From positions 1 to 17,223 of the forward strand of contig JAGYMJ010000500.1 in the NCBI GenBank assembly GCA_018400625.1: a stretch of DNA of 17,223 nt. The letters are read 5' to 3'. The DNA comes from Planctomycetota bacterium (GTDB taxonomy: Bacteria; Planctomycetota; Brocadiia; SM23-32). Both the position numbers and the translations under genes were made by a program. Below, piece by piece: positions 1 through 8,992 of this stretch (positions are counted from its first letter, which is position 1; every line of letters begins with the position of its first letter). Below the pieces are notes generated by a model. The model had not been told where the DNA came from. It was given only the letters and a program-made list of their open reading frames with translations, and did no database searches.

Positions 1-49
1 ACCGGCACAGGGCACGGTGGTGATGTTACGGGGTTCACTGAGGACTTAC
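1..49 (+). repeat. Truncated copy A of a dispersed repeat at the window edge
   Basis: The first 20 bases are identical to the reverse complement of 17063-17082. Weaker identity runs on to about base 49 (about 40 of 49 positions, matching the reverse complement of 17034-17082). The copy is cut by the window edge, so its true left end is unknown. Read in frame 1 the copy encodes TGTGHGG and continues to a stop at 91-93. Several differences from the other copy fall at third codon positions (GGT/GGG, TTC/TTT, GAG/GAA). That would fit the repeat being, or once having been, coding, but the sample is small. Confidence 0.75.
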
Positions 50-272
50 TATTTTTCCTCCTCACCATAGGGTTTATCATACTACATTATTGAGTGTTCG
101 TGCACGGAAAAGCGTTCAAATAGAGCATACGGGATGGAAAAGGAACGGCAGGACTTGGGAACTGCACCTTAAATATCAGAAGGCATATCCCGTTATAGGG
201 GCAAATACCATTGCCCCCTGGTTTTCATTCAACAATGGAAAGCAATCTTGTTGCTCAGTAAAAAAATAACAC
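50..272. other. Non-coding stretch downstream of dnaA
   Basis: No convincing gene is visible between the edge repeat and the dnaA stop codon. A 7-bp GC-rich stem (GGGGCAA at 198-204, TTGCCCC at 211-217, 6-nt loop) lies about 55 bp beyond the dnaA stop. No T-tract follows it on either strand, so it is not a convincing intrinsic terminator, though it could still protect or stop the dnaA transcript. Confidence 0.4.
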
Positions 273-1733
273 TTAACGACCAAATTCTTTGCGAATTTTA
301 GCGAGCATGTTAGTGAATGAAGAATTTTCCTTTTCCAGTTTGGAGGCTTTAACCACCGAATGTTTAATCGTACTGTGGGACCGGCCGAATACTCTGCCGA
401 TATCCGACAAGGAAAGGTCTGTTAATTCCCTTGTAAGGAGAATGGCCATTTGACGTGCCCGGCATATGTTCCGGGCTCTTGACCCCCCTTTCAGACTATC
501 AACGGTTATACCGTTGGCTGATGCCGCAGCTTTGCATATATCCTCGGCGGAAATAGATTTAGGGACATTTCGCCCTGAAGCAGTCAGCGCCGAGTTCGCT
601 GTTTCCATATCGATTTTGTATCTGCGCTCCAGAGAGGCATAAGTCGCGATAGTGGCCACGGCGGAGTTTAAATCCTGAATACTCAGGGTAAATGATTGGG
701 CAAGATATGAGCAGACCGCAGGCTCCATCCGTATCCTGTGCAGATTAGCCAACTGCTGCACCATCTGAACTCTCTCATGCGCAGGGGGCATAATAAGCTC
801 CGCCCAAAATGCCCCCTTAAGCAAACTACGGATTTCCGGTTTGATTTCATTCAGTTCATTAGGATTACAAGAGCAGCTGAGCACGACCCGTGCCCCGTTA
901 GTATTCAGAGTTTTAGTCGTAAACAGCAGCTCATCCTGGGCGGCGGCCTTACCCTGCAGAAATTGGATACCGTCGAGTAAAAGCAAATCAGCGGTTCGAT
1001 AATAATTCCGAAACTTTCGTGTGCTCCGTTTCTGAATAGCATGATAATAGTCATTGCACCATGTTTCAGCCATTTCATAAACACACTTTTTACCCGTTCC
1101 GGAAGATTTAGCCCCCTCAGCGATAGCTTCAAGCAGAGCAGTTTTACCAAATCCGGGTTCGCCGAGTATAACCAGGAAATTAAATCGTGGATTTTGCTTA
1201 CAAGAGATTTCTTGCGCGGCCAGGAACGGGAGGCGATTGGATTCTGTAGCGATAAGCCGCTCAAAACAATGTCTTTTGCCCCAGAATTGTTCTTCAACAT
1301 CTTTTGCTTGTGCAGTAACAACAGGCACCTTTTCATCGGCGGATGCAACTTCTGCTTCATCCGTATCGTGATTCTCGACACTTCTGGATTTTCTGTTTCG
1401 TCTTAAAAGATCAGGAGCAACGTCAAAACGCACTTCATAATGCTTATTGGTGAGGTTATGAGTGATTTCCTTGAGGAGTTCTTTATATTTTTGCTCCAGA
1501 TACTGCTTCTTGATGACATTGGAAACTCCTATAACCATCTTCGAACCGCTGAGTTCCATCAATTGGGTCTGTTTAAACCAGAGCCCAAAACGTTCGACGC
1601 CGAGTCTTTTTTTGATACATTTTTGTATTTGATCCCAGATATCCCGGCGTTCCGCAGCGGTAATCGAAATTCCTCCATTAGATTGGACTTGCCCGGTCTG
1701 TGAAATTTCAGTATCAAATTCAGCGTCAGTCAC
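273..1733 (-). CDS. dnaA: Divergent DnaA-family replication initiator
   Basis: A cytoplasmic AAA+ initiator that should bind DnaA boxes and open the origin. The frame runs back to a TTG at 1763, but that codon has no ribosome site. GTG at 1733 is preceded by GGAG seven bases upstream, so I prefer it. Residue numbers here count from the TTG. Domain I is seen at about 42-110 (IWDQIQKCIKK, LWFKQ), a charged linker at about 118-155, and the AAA+ core from about 160. The core has Walker A GEPGFGKT (201-208) and the initiator-type block FRNYYRTADLLLLDGIQFL (251-269). Domain IV has ARQMAILLTRELTDLSLSDIG and the DNA-reading motif GRSHSTIKH. Several ATPase residues deviate: the second Walker B Asp is Gly265, the usual RLRSRF arginine-finger block reads IRSLLKGAF, and the sensor II Arg position reads Gln363. 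One glycine of the usual FGGRDHTT motif is also missing. No dnaN, recF or rpmH lies beside it. It could be the housekeeping DnaA of a divergent lineage or a paralogue. Family assignment is firm; its role as main initiator is inferred. Confidence 0.85.
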   Translation of the reverse strand: MTDAEFDTEISQTGQVQSNGGISITAAERRDIWDQIQKCIKKRLGVERFGLWFKQTQLMELSGSKMVIGVSNVIKKQYLEQKYKELLKEITHNLTNKHYEVRFDVAPDLLRRNRKSRSVENHDTDEAEVASADEKVPVVTAQAKDVEEQFWGKRHCFERLIATESNRLPFLAAQEISCKQNPRFNFLVILGEPGFGKTALLEAIAEGAKSSGTGKKCVYEMAETWCNDYYHAIQKRSTRKFRNYYRTADLLLLDGIQFLQGKAAAQDELLFTTKTLNTNGARVVLSCSCNPNELNEIKPEIRSLLKGAFWAELIMPPAHERVQMVQQLANLHRIRMEPAVCSYLAQSFTLSIQDLNSAVATIATYASLERRYKIDMETANSALTASGRNVPKSISAEDICKAAASANGITVDSLKGGSRARNICRARQMAILLTRELTDLSLSDIGRVFGRSHSTIKHSVVKASKLEKENSSFTNMLAKIRKEFGR

Positions 1734-1763
1734 AACATTTCTCCAGTAGGAAGTCGAAATCAA

Positions 1764-2156
1764 AAAAGGGGGATAAAACGACGGGTCATCGAACTGTTAG
1801 AATTTTATTTATTTTTATTAAAATTTTCAATACGTTGAAAAAGAAAATACTATGGATTTCAACTATAACGATTTTATATTTCTTCTAAGTTTGAAAGAAA
1901 TCGAGACTTTTGAATTAGTCGTTTTTCATAAAAAAAAAACGGACAAAATTCTCTTTTTTTTACCCTGTGACAAACAGGGAAAAGGATTGCAGGCAGGTGC
2001 ATCCGCATGTCAATTAGAATAAAGGGGTTAGACAAAATAAAAGGGGGGAAAAGCGGCAAATGATTTTGAAGAATTTACGATAACGCCGTGCCAAATGAAA
2101 ATAGCCGATCAGATCAGAGGTCACATACGTATTATTGGGGGTAGAGATATATTAAA
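1764..2156. other. AT-rich intergenic region upstream of dnaA
   Basis: This gap of about 390 bp lies between the PorV/PorQ-like gene and dnaA and holds no plausible gene. It is rich in A and T runs. It contains a 6-bp hairpin with a 5-nt loop (CCCTGT at 1963-1968, ACAGGG at 1974-1979), with T or A runs on the wrong side for an intrinsic terminator. I found no clear cluster of DnaA boxes (TTWTNCACA), so I cannot call a replication origin here despite the AT-richness and the neighbouring dnaA. Confidence 0.45.
1802..1830 (-). promoter_or_regulatory. Candidate sigma70 promoter of dnaA
   Basis: On the minus strand a TTGAAA -35 element (1825-1830) and a TAAAAT -10 element (1802-1807) are separated by 17 bases. 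Transcription would start near 1795, about 60 bases before the GTG at 1733. The surrounding DNA is very AT-rich, so a chance match is possible. Confidence 0.4.
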
Positions 2157-3188
2157 TCAAAAGAAAAAGCCAAAGCTCAGCATATGCATAGTGTAATCAT
2201 CTGTAGCATCACCCATAAAAGCGGCATAATCAACTTTCCATCCCATATTGCTTTTGAAACCAATGCCGCCGGTCAAAGCATTAAAATCACTATTATCCCA
2301 ATGGAAGCCCCCGGCTCTGAGAACCAGGCCTTCGCCGGGCTCAGCAGCCCAAAGTCCCGTAGTCCATTCCACACCGAATCTGATATCTTCATTCACAGCG
2401 CCATCAGAATTATCCAACAAATCCACAGCATCAACGGCTATAGAAATCCGGTCATTACCGGCGAAAAGGCCGTGAGGACTTTGCCAGGCCAGCCCGCCGC
2501 GAAGGTCGAAAATATGTTCAATGCTGAATGGTTCATCGAAAGGGGACCCCCCTGTTCTATATCTTGGCAATAAGTCAAAAGAGGGTTCTTTCAAGTTAAG
2601 GGCCGCAGCTCCCATCGTGAAACCAGCGCCTAAATCCAGAATAACACCAGCATCGAGACCGTAATCGGTCGCCTCGTCGGAAGCATTCTTTAAGCGTGTA
2701 TATTCTGCTTTGATGGACTTCAGATTTACTCCTATGGATACTGATTCACCGGGCAGCACTGTAAGGGGCATTGTATAGCCCATCCCGATAATTATTTGCC
2801 GCTCCTTATCCCGTCCGGTTTCGTCTTCAACAACCAATTTACTGCGGCCCTGTACCAGAGCGCCACCAATCCCCATAGATCCTCCTTTGACCTCGAATGC
2901 ATGAACTGCTCCGAAATAGTCGGTAAATCTGGGCACAGCTTCTCTTCGTCGATTGAGACCGGCGCTATAAATTATCTCTCCTCCGGACCCGTTGGCAAGC
3001 CCTGCCGGATTGTAGAGATTACTATAAGTATCATCGGCAAAAGCGACATATGCCCCACCCATCCCCATCGGTCTGGTTCCCACCATCCCTATCAAATGAG
3101 CGCCCGAATCAGCTAATGTTATACGGGAAAAAGAGAAAAAACATAATACCAGCAAAATAAAGAAATCGACCTTCTTTGTGATGATCAT
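2157..3188 (-). CDS. PorV/PorQ-type outer-membrane beta-barrel protein
   Basis: This 343-residue protein has a Sec signal peptide (MIITKK, then a hydrophobic stretch to about residue 24; cleavage likely near TLA-DSG). The mature part opens with the block GTRPMGMGGAYVAFADDTYS and then NLYNPAGLA (about 37-65), the hallmark N-terminus of PorV/PorQ/UPF0164 proteins, which are related to FadL barrels. Alternating glycine- and aromatic-rich strands follow, and the chain ends in FGFFF, a typical beta-barrel C-terminal signal. It should sit in the outer membrane. PorV and PorQ proper serve type IX secretion, but members in many phyla have no known role and no type IX genes are visible here, so function is open. 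An AAGGAGG ribosome site (3199-3205) precedes ATG 3188 by 10 bases and overlaps the stop codon of an upstream mini-ORF. Confidence 0.75.
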   Translation of the reverse strand: MIITKKVDFFILLVLCFFSFSRITLADSGAHLIGMVGTRPMGMGGAYVAFADDTYSNLYNPAGLANGSGGEIIYSAGLNRRREAVPRFTDYFGAVHAFEVKGGSMGIGGALVQGRSKLVVEDETGRDKERQIIIGMGYTMPLTVLPGESVSIGVNLKSIKAEYTRLKNASDEATDYGLDAGVILDLGAGFTMGAAALNLKEPSFDLLPRYRTGGSPFDEPFSIEHIFDLRGGLAWQSPHGLFAGNDRISIAVDAVDLLDNSDGAVNEDIRFGVEWTTGLWAAEPGEGLVLRAGGFHWDNSDFNALTGGIGFKSNMGWKVDYAAFMGDATDDYTMHMLSFGFFF

Positions 3189-3203
3189 AATTTAGTTTCC
3201 TCC

Positions 3204-3248
3204 TTAGAGATGGGCTAAGTATTCCATGAAAACAAAGGAAGCCGTCAT
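3204..3248 (-). CDS. Possible 14-codon leader peptide upstream of the PorV/PorQ-like gene
   Basis: A mini-ORF encoding MTASFVFMEYLAHL begins at ATG 3246-3248. It has its own strong AAGGAGG ribosome site (3253-3259, spacing 4), and its TAA (3204-3206) overlaps the ribosome site of the PorV/PorQ-like gene. It lies wholly inside the predicted leader transcript. This arrangement fits translational coupling or attenuation. The peptide has no run of one amino acid that would name an effector. The same frame is open up to 3395, but that longer version would overlap the promoter and lacks a ribosome site. Whether it is translated is inferred only. Confidence 0.35.
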   Translation of the reverse strand: MTASFVFMEYLAHL

Positions 3249-3357
3249 GCTGCCTCCTTCAACAAATCGGCAAGCTGAATTCCCCTTTGTATTTCCCGAA
3301 AGTTTACGGGGAACAGGCGTACCGCAGGGGCACTTGATTCGACGAATAATTACAGTC

Positions 3358-3386
3358 ATTGTATATAAAACGGCAGCAAAAGGCAA
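3358..3386 (-). promoter_or_regulatory. Sigma70-like promoter of the PorV/PorQ-like gene
   Basis: On the minus strand a TTGCCT -35 (3381-3386) and a TACAAT -10 (3358-3363) are 17 bases apart. Transcription would start near 3350, giving a leader of about 160 nt. The leader can form two mutually exclusive stems: TTCCCC at 3280-3285 with GGGGAA at 3308-3313, or CCCG at 3295-3298 with CGGG at 3307-3310. I do not recognise a known riboswitch in it. Confidence 0.55.
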
Positions 3387-3467
3387 GCAAATCACGAGAT
3401 ATTTAACATTTTCTTCATTATAAAATCGAACAATCCAAGGTTTTCTCCACAGCCTTGAAAGTTAACT

Positions 3468-6260
3468 CTATGAAACCAACACGTTTTTCAAATATTTTCC
3501 TGTAATTGAGTTTTCACACGCTGCAATTTCTTCCGGTGTTCCACTCCCAACAATATACCCCCCTTTTTCACCTTCTTCGGGCCCTAAATCAATAATATAG
3601 TCCGCGCTCTTTATGACATCGAGATTATGCTCAACAACGACTACCGTATGGCCGTCATTGACGAGTTGCTGAAAACATTTTAAGAGTTTCTTAATGTCAT
3701 CACAATGCAAACCGATAGTCGGTTCATCAAAAATCATGAGTTTTTTCTTGTTCTGTTGGCTAATCATAAACTTTGCCAGCTTAAGCCTTTGAGCTTCCCC
3801 GCCCGATAGCGTGGTGGCCGGCTGGCCGATCTTTATATAGCTCAGCCCTGTATTGTAAAGCATTTTGAGCTTAGTGGAAACCGCTTTTTGATCGGCAAAA
3901 AAACGCATTCCCTCAGAAACACTCATCTGAAGTATGTCGTAAATTGAACGCCCTTTGTATTTTATTTTGAGTATATCACCATGAAAACGCCGTCCCCGGC
4001 ATTGATCACACAGCACGTACATGTCTGCCAGAAATTGCATATCAACCTTAATACTGCCGGCCCCTTCACATCTCTCGCATCGGCCGCCTGCGGTATTAAA
4101 AGAAAACGTACCCGGCGACAGATTCCTTAGCCTGGCCTCACGGGTCCTGGAAAAAAGTTTCCGAATCGCATCGTAAAATTTCATATACGTAGCAGGATTC
4201 GATCGCGGCGTCTTACCTATAGGACTCTGGTCAACCATTTCCACGTCATGGATGAGATCGAAACCTTCTATGGAACTATAGACTCCCACTTCTTCACCAT
4301 ACCCCCCTGGTTTTTTTCGCTTCATTGCCCCATAAAGAGTATCCTTTACTAATGTGCTTTTCCCGCTGCCGCTCACCCCGGTAACGCATATCAACAGTCC
4401 TATCGGGATTTCAACATCAATGTTCTTGAGATTATGGTGGGAACATCCGGTAAGAGCTATTTTCTCATCTCCAGCTTTACGGCGCTCTTGGGTAACTTCT
4501 ATTGCACTCTCTCCAGCCAAATAAGCGCCGGTAATTGAAACTTCACAATGCGTAAGGCCTTTAACATCACCAGAGTAAACGACTTCGCCGCCGTATTCCC
4601 CTGCGCCCGGGCCAAGCTCCAGTATATGATCGGCATGTCGGATTATTTGCATATCATGTTCGACAACCACCACCGTATTGCCGAGTCGGCGGAGCCGCTT
4701 AATAATCTCAAGCAGTCTGTCATTATCACGCGGATGCAGTCCAATACTGGGTTCGTCGAGGATATAAAGCGTATTGACCAGAGCGGAGCCAAGGCTTGTA
4801 GCAAGGTTGACCCGCTGCATTTCCCCTCCGCTCAGTGTCCTTGCAGCGCGATCAAGGGTTATATAACCAAGCCCGATGAGGTTGAGGTAATGCAACCGTG
4901 TATTTATCTCGCTGAGTATGGTCGAAGCGACCTTTTCCTCAGAATCTCCCAATTTAAGCTTTTCATTAAAGAAAGCGCTCGCCTCAGAAATCGTCATTGC
5001 ATTGATTGCTGCGATGTTTTTGCCCCTTATTCTTACGGCCAGCGCCTCGCGTCGCAAGCGCGTGCCCTCGCATTCACGGCATCTCACGTATCTCCTGTAG
5101 CGGCTCAGCAAAACCCTGACATGCAGCTTATATTTCTTCGACTGCATCCATCGGAAAAAATCCATCACACCGTAAAAATGCTCAGTGCCTTCCATGACCA
5201 TACGCTTGTGTTCTTCACCCAACTTCTCCCAGGGAACATCGACCGGGATGCCGGCTTGGTCGGCGCCGCTAATAAGCTGATCCAAGCATTCTTTCGTGGT
5301 ATCAGTATTCCAGGGCTGAATAGCCCCCTCTGCAATGGAAAGCGACGGATCGGGTACTACACGCCTCCGGTCGATGTCAATCGTGGCCCCGTAGCCCGAA
5401 CAGTTTTCACATGCCCCCAAAGCGCTGTTGAATGCAAAAAGCTGCGGTCTGAGCTCAGGGGCCGCATAACCGCATTTTGCACAGCGGAGTTTCTGGTGGA
5501 ACTTGAACACTTCCCCATCCGGAATGCACAGCACACATCGCCCCTTCCCCAGCCTGTAACACGTTTCCACCGCCTCCGCAACACGTTCAGAGTTTTTTTG
5601 TCCTGCAACCAAACGATCCACAACAACCTCGATTTCAGCCCCCCCCTCTGGTACAGGCGGCGTTTGCGACCCAATGTCGAAAACCTTCCCTTCATAATAG
5701 ATTCGGATAAACCCCATCTCCCGAAGGCGAGAAATCTGCACATCTAATTCCAGTTCACCGGACAAAACCAGCGGGAAACCGATCGTGAACCTTGTCCTTT
5801 CGGGAAACTCTTTTGTTTTAGCAACGATATGGCTGACAGGATGGGCGACTATCGGGATATCGCATTCCGGACAGAAAACCTCGCCTATGCGGGCAAAAAG
5901 CAACCGCAGGTAATCGCTTACTTCCGTAGCAGTACCCACGGTCGAGCGTCGGTTCTTGACCGGATTTTTTCGTTCGATGGCTATAGCCGGCGGGATGTTT
6001 TCGATTTTATCAACATCCGGTTTGTCCATGCGCTCCAAAAACTGACGCGCATAAGGGCTGAAAGACTCCACATAGCGGCGCTGACCTTCGGCATAGAGTG
6101 TATCCAGAACCAGGCTGGACTTGCCGCTGCCGCTGAGTCCGGTCACAGCGACAAACTGACCTTTAGGTATGTCGATATTAATATTCTTGAGGTTATGGAC
6201 CCGCACTCCACGCAAATGGATATTATTGTCAACAGCCATGACGCTTTGTTGTCGATCCAT
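3468..6260 (-). CDS. uvrA: UvrA, excinuclease ABC subunit A
   Basis: UvrA is the DNA-damage sensor of nucleotide excision repair: a dimeric ABC ATPase that finds lesions and loads UvrB. The 930-residue length is normal. Seen in order: Walker A GLSGSGKSS (41-49), the UvrB-interaction region starting RRYVESFSPYARQFL, a zinc module (C260, C263, C284, C287), ABC signature LSGGE (476-480) and Walker B with DEPSIGLHP (502-510). The second half has Walker A GVSGSGKST (628-636), the second zinc module (C728, C731, C751, C754), LSGGE (818-822) and DEPTIGLH (845-852). All essential residues look intact. ATG 6260 has no clear ribosome site; an in-frame ATG seven codons later (MAVDNN) is equally possible. 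The gene follows topA by 55 bp on the same strand and is probably co-transcribed with it. A match on the opposite strand is only an antisense shadow. Confidence 0.97.
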   Translation of the reverse strand: MDRQQSVMAVDNNIHLRGVRVHNLKNINIDIPKGQFVAVTGLSGSGKSSLVLDTLYAEGQRRYVESFSPYARQFLERMDKPDVDKIENIPPAIAIERKNPVKNRRSTVGTATEVSDYLRLLFARIGEVFCPECDIPIVAHPVSHIVAKTKEFPERTRFTIGFPLVLSGELELDVQISRLREMGFIRIYYEGKVFDIGSQTPPVPEGGAEIEVVVDRLVAGQKNSERVAEAVETCYRLGKGRCVLCIPDGEVFKFHQKLRCAKCGYAAPELRPQLFAFNSALGACENCSGYGATIDIDRRRVVPDPSLSIAEGAIQPWNTDTTKECLDQLISGADQAGIPVDVPWEKLGEEHKRMVMEGTEHFYGVMDFFRWMQSKKYKLHVRVLLSRYRRYVRCRECEGTRLRREALAVRIRGKNIAAINAMTISEASAFFNEKLKLGDSEEKVASTILSEINTRLHYLNLIGLGYITLDRAARTLSGGEMQRVNLATSLGSALVNTLYILDEPSIGLHPRDNDRLLEIIKRLRRLGNTVVVVEHDMQIIRHADHILELGPGAGEYGGEVVYSGDVKGLTHCEVSITGAYLAGESAIEVTQERRKAGDEKIALTGCSHHNLKNIDVEIPIGLLICVTGVSGSGKSTLVKDTLYGAMKRKKPGGYGEEVGVYSSIEGFDLIHDVEMVDQSPIGKTPRSNPATYMKFYDAIRKLFSRTREARLRNLSPGTFSFNTAGGRCERCEGAGSIKVDMQFLADMYVLCDQCRGRRFHGDILKIKYKGRSIYDILQMSVSEGMRFFADQKAVSTKLKMLYNTGLSYIKIGQPATTLSGGEAQRLKLAKFMISQQNKKKLMIFDEPTIGLHCDDIKKLLKCFQQLVNDGHTVVVVEHNLDVIKSADYIIDLGPEEGEKGGYIVGSGTPEEIAACENSITGKYLKNVLVS

Positions 6261-6315
6261 ATCATTAATAGCTGGAAACGGTCAATGGGATAAGGGCTAA
6301 AGAATTATTCTGTTT

Positions 6316-8955
6316 TCATTTAGACTTTTTCTTGGTTTTCTTCTTTTGGGCGGTTTTCTTTTTTGTTTTTTTTGTTTTTTTTGTTTTTTTCTTCAACTCG
6401 CCTTCATATTCACATTCAGGGTAGCGTGAACAGCCTAAATATTCCCGGCCGTCTTCAGCAATTTTCGGGATTAAATGCCCATCGCATCCCTCCCGGGGAC
6501 ATTCTTTCATTTTTGAGGGTATTTTCCATGTGTTTTTACACTTGGGAAACCCCGAGCAGGCTAAGAACCTTCCATATTTCCCCCACCTCAGGGACAGGGG
6601 CAGTCCGCATTTTTCACACTTCTCAGCCGTAACTACCGGATCGGGCAGCTCATTTTTACCCAAAGCGCGCGTGCCATCACATTCAGGATATTTCGTGCAA
6701 CCGAGGAAAAGCCCGCCTCTGCTCGTACGCAACCCCATAGGCGCCCCGCATTCATCACAAGGCGGTGTGTCCTCATCCACTACTGTTTCGGTCAATTTAA
6801 GGGCTTCTTCCAGCGTTTTAGGATCATCCTGCCAGCGGCATCGGCCGCAAACCGCTTTAGCCCCTTCATCTCGATGCTCCAGGTAAATTCTTTCGCCACA
6901 CCGCGGACACGTCAACCCCATCGCATCGCGTTTCTTAAACTCGACCGGTTTACCCTCCTTGTCTATCCCCATGGCCGTGTCACAGTCAGGGTAACCGGAA
7001 CAGGCCAGATATTCATTCCCCTTTCGGCTGGTTCGTTTCATCATTACCTTGCCGCAGTTCGGACATTTATGATCAGTTTCTTCGCTATCATCATCCAGCG
7101 GAGCAGTACCTTTACATTCAGGGAACTTTCGACATCCCAAGAACCTGTCGCCGGTGCGGCTGAAACGTAAAATCATCTCTCCCCCGCATTCCGGGCATTT
7201 ATAATTTTGCCCCATATCGGTATCAGCGACGGAAACCATTGATTTTTTAGCCGTTTCGAGGTCGCTTTTAAATCTCGAATAAAACTCTTCAAGCGTCTTA
7301 CGCCAGTCCACTTTCCCATCCTCAACTTTATCCAGCTTATCTTCCATATTTTTGGTGAAATCATAATCCATCTCGGTAGGAAAATGTTCCAACAATTTAT
7401 TCACGACCACCTTTCCAAGCTCCGTCGGTTCTATCGACCTGCTTCTGCCCTGCCTCTTCACGTAATTGCGTTTGAAAAGTGTGCTTATAGTGGGCGCATA
7501 GGTGCTCGGACGCCCGATTCCCTTGCGTTCCAATTCGCGAACGAGTGAGGCTTCGGTATAGCGGGGCGGGGGTTGAGTGAAATGCTGTGATGGTTCCAGA
7601 CTGCGCAAAAGCAGCTCTGTATCTTCCTCCAAGGCCGGCAAGATTTGGTCTTTATCATCTTTTTTACGGGGCAAGACCTTTGTGTAGCCGTCGAAAATCA
7701 TCTCCCTGCCTTTGGCGATGAAAGTACCGGTTGTATCTTCCTTTTGATTGTCATTGTTATATGTTTTTATGGTAACACTTGTCAGTGCATAGACGGCCGG
7801 TTTCATCTGAGAAGCAACGAAACGTCTGAAAATCAGGTCGTAAAGCTGCCATTGGCGTTTAGTCAAGACCTTTTTCAGCGATTGAGGGTTTCTTGCAATG
7901 TTTGTCGGGCGTATGGCCTCATGCGCTTCCTGAGCAGAGGCTTTATTTTTGAAAAAATTGGGTTTGCCCGGCAGATACTTCTCTCCATATGTCTCTTTTA
8001 TATGCTCTCTTACAGCCCCTAGGGCCTGTTTGGAAACAGTAGTAGAGTCTGTACGCATATAAGTGATGAGCCCTTCATTCTGGCCTTTAATCTCTATACC
8101 CTCGTAAAGCTTTTGGGCCTCACGCATTGTCTGGGCGGGGCTCATATTCAGCATCGTGCTGGCCGCACGCTGCAGTGAGCTCGTAATAAAGGGCGGGGCG
8201 GCTTGAGAACCGGTTTTACGCTTTTTGACAGACTCCACCCTATAGTTTTGTTCTTTAAGGGCCTTGACAATATCCTGAGCGTTTTTTTCCTCGCCTATTT
8301 TGGCCTTCTTCCCGTTGACCTTATCGAGTTTGGCCTCGAACTCAATTTTGCCGCCTTCAGGCAAGAGATTGGCGGTTATCTCCCAATACTCAACCGGCTC
8401 AAAGGCATCGATTTCCGATTCACGTTCCACGACCAACCTCAAAGCCACACTTTGCACCCTTCCCGCACTGAGGCCGCGAACTATCTTCTTGCTGATAAGA
8501 GGACTCAGTTCGTAGCCCACAAGTCTGTCGAGTATTCGACGGGCCTGCTGGGCATTAACTCTGTTCATGTCGATATGCCGGGGTTTAGTAAAAGCTTCAT
8601 GAATAGCCGAGCGTGTTATTTCGTGGAAGGTAGCGCGTTGCGTTTGCTCATCCTTGAGTTTCAGAGCATGAATCAGATGCCATGCTATGGCCTCTCCCTC
8701 GCGATCGGGGTCAGGGGCAAGATACACGGTATCCGCCTCTTTGGCCTTCTTTTTCAGTTTATTGATCGTCTTGCGGCTTCGGGGCATCAAGACATACGTC
8801 GGTTCAAAGTTATTCTCCACATCCACACCGAAACGACGGGGTGGTAAATCTCTGACGTGCCCTCCGGAAGCCTCAACAGCGTAATTTTTCCCGAGGTAAC
8901 GTGAAATCGTACGCGCCTTCGCTGGTGATTCGACTATTACAAGTTTCTCAGCCAT
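6316..8955 (-). CDS. topA: TopA, type IA DNA topoisomerase I with six zinc-ribbon-like modules
   Basis: This enzyme relaxes negative supercoils by passing strands through a transient single-strand break. Numbering is from the upstream ATG at 8964 (882 residues). The TOPRIM domain shows VIVESPAKA (Glu12) and APDPDREGE (Asp85, Asp87). The catalytic tyrosine is Tyr302 in GLITYMRTDS. Conserved GRPSTYAPTIS lies near 484-494. The C-terminal third carries six cysteine modules: C590/C593/C611/C617, C634/C637/C655/C661, C686/C689/C706/C709, C736/C739/C756/C762, C783/C786/C803/C809 and C822/C827/C845/C851. These bind single-stranded DNA in known homologues. A Lys/Thr-rich tail ends the protein. ATG 8955 has an AAGGG site at good spacing (8 nt), whereas ATG 8964 touches that site, so I prefer MAEKLVIV as the N-terminus. 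The lipoprotein gene lies close upstream and uvrA 55 bp downstream. Confidence 0.96.
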   Translation of the reverse strand: MAEKLVIVESPAKARTISRYLGKNYAVEASGGHVRDLPPRRFGVDVENNFEPTYVLMPRSRKTINKLKKKAKEADTVYLAPDPDREGEAIAWHLIHALKLKDEQTQRATFHEITRSAIHEAFTKPRHIDMNRVNAQQARRILDRLVGYELSPLISKKIVRGLSAGRVQSVALRLVVERESEIDAFEPVEYWEITANLLPEGGKIEFEAKLDKVNGKKAKIGEEKNAQDIVKALKEQNYRVESVKKRKTGSQAAPPFITSSLQRAASTMLNMSPAQTMREAQKLYEGIEIKGQNEGLITYMRTDSTTVSKQALGAVREHIKETYGEKYLPGKPNFFKNKASAQEAHEAIRPTNIARNPQSLKKVLTKRQWQLYDLIFRRFVASQMKPAVYALTSVTIKTYNNDNQKEDTTGTFIAKGREMIFDGYTKVLPRKKDDKDQILPALEEDTELLLRSLEPSQHFTQPPPRYTEASLVRELERKGIGRPSTYAPTISTLFKRNYVKRQGRSRSIEPTELGKVVVNKLLEHFPTEMDYDFTKNMEDKLDKVEDGKVDWRKTLEEFYSRFKSDLETAKKSMVSVADTDMGQNYKCPECGGEMILRFSRTGDRFLGCRKFPECKGTAPLDDDSEETDHKCPNCGKVMMKRTSRKGNEYLACSGYPDCDTAMGIDKEGKPVEFKKRDAMGLTCPRCGERIYLEHRDEGAKAVCGRCRWQDDPKTLEEALKLTETVVDEDTPPCDECGAPMGLRTSRGGLFLGCTKYPECDGTRALGKNELPDPVVTAEKCEKCGLPLSLRWGKYGRFLACSGFPKCKNTWKIPSKMKECPREGCDGHLIPKIAEDGREYLGCSRYPECEYEGELKKKTKKTKKTKKKTAQKKKTKKKSK
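6359..6390. repeat. Homopolymer-rich low-complexity tract in the topA 3' end
   Basis: Runs of 6, 8, 8 and 7 T (plus strand), separated by single G residues, encode part of the Lys/Thr tail of TopA. Such runs are prone to polymerase slippage. A frameshift here would alter only the last few dozen residues, after all zinc modules. Confidence 0.7.
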
Positions 8956-8992
8956 TTTACTCATCCCTTAATTGACATTCTCTTTTACAGTG

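Noticed and set aside
1963..1979. Hairpin as the terminator of the PorV/PorQ-like gene
   Set aside because: The stem is only 6 bp, and in the relevant minus-strand direction it is followed by A residues, not T residues.
1764..2156. Replication origin next to dnaA
   Set aside because: The region is AT-rich but I could not find a cluster of DnaA boxes. The nearest match (TTTGTCACA, minus strand, near 1966) has a mismatch at a conserved position.
3204..3395. A 63-codon ORF in the leader of the PorV/PorQ-like gene
   Set aside because: Its upstream part overlaps the promoter and has no ribosome site; only the last 14 codons have a good start.
4548..5747. A 399-codon open frame on the plus strand inside uvrA
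   Set aside because: It is an antisense shadow of a fully conserved uvrA, with no domain and no ribosome site.
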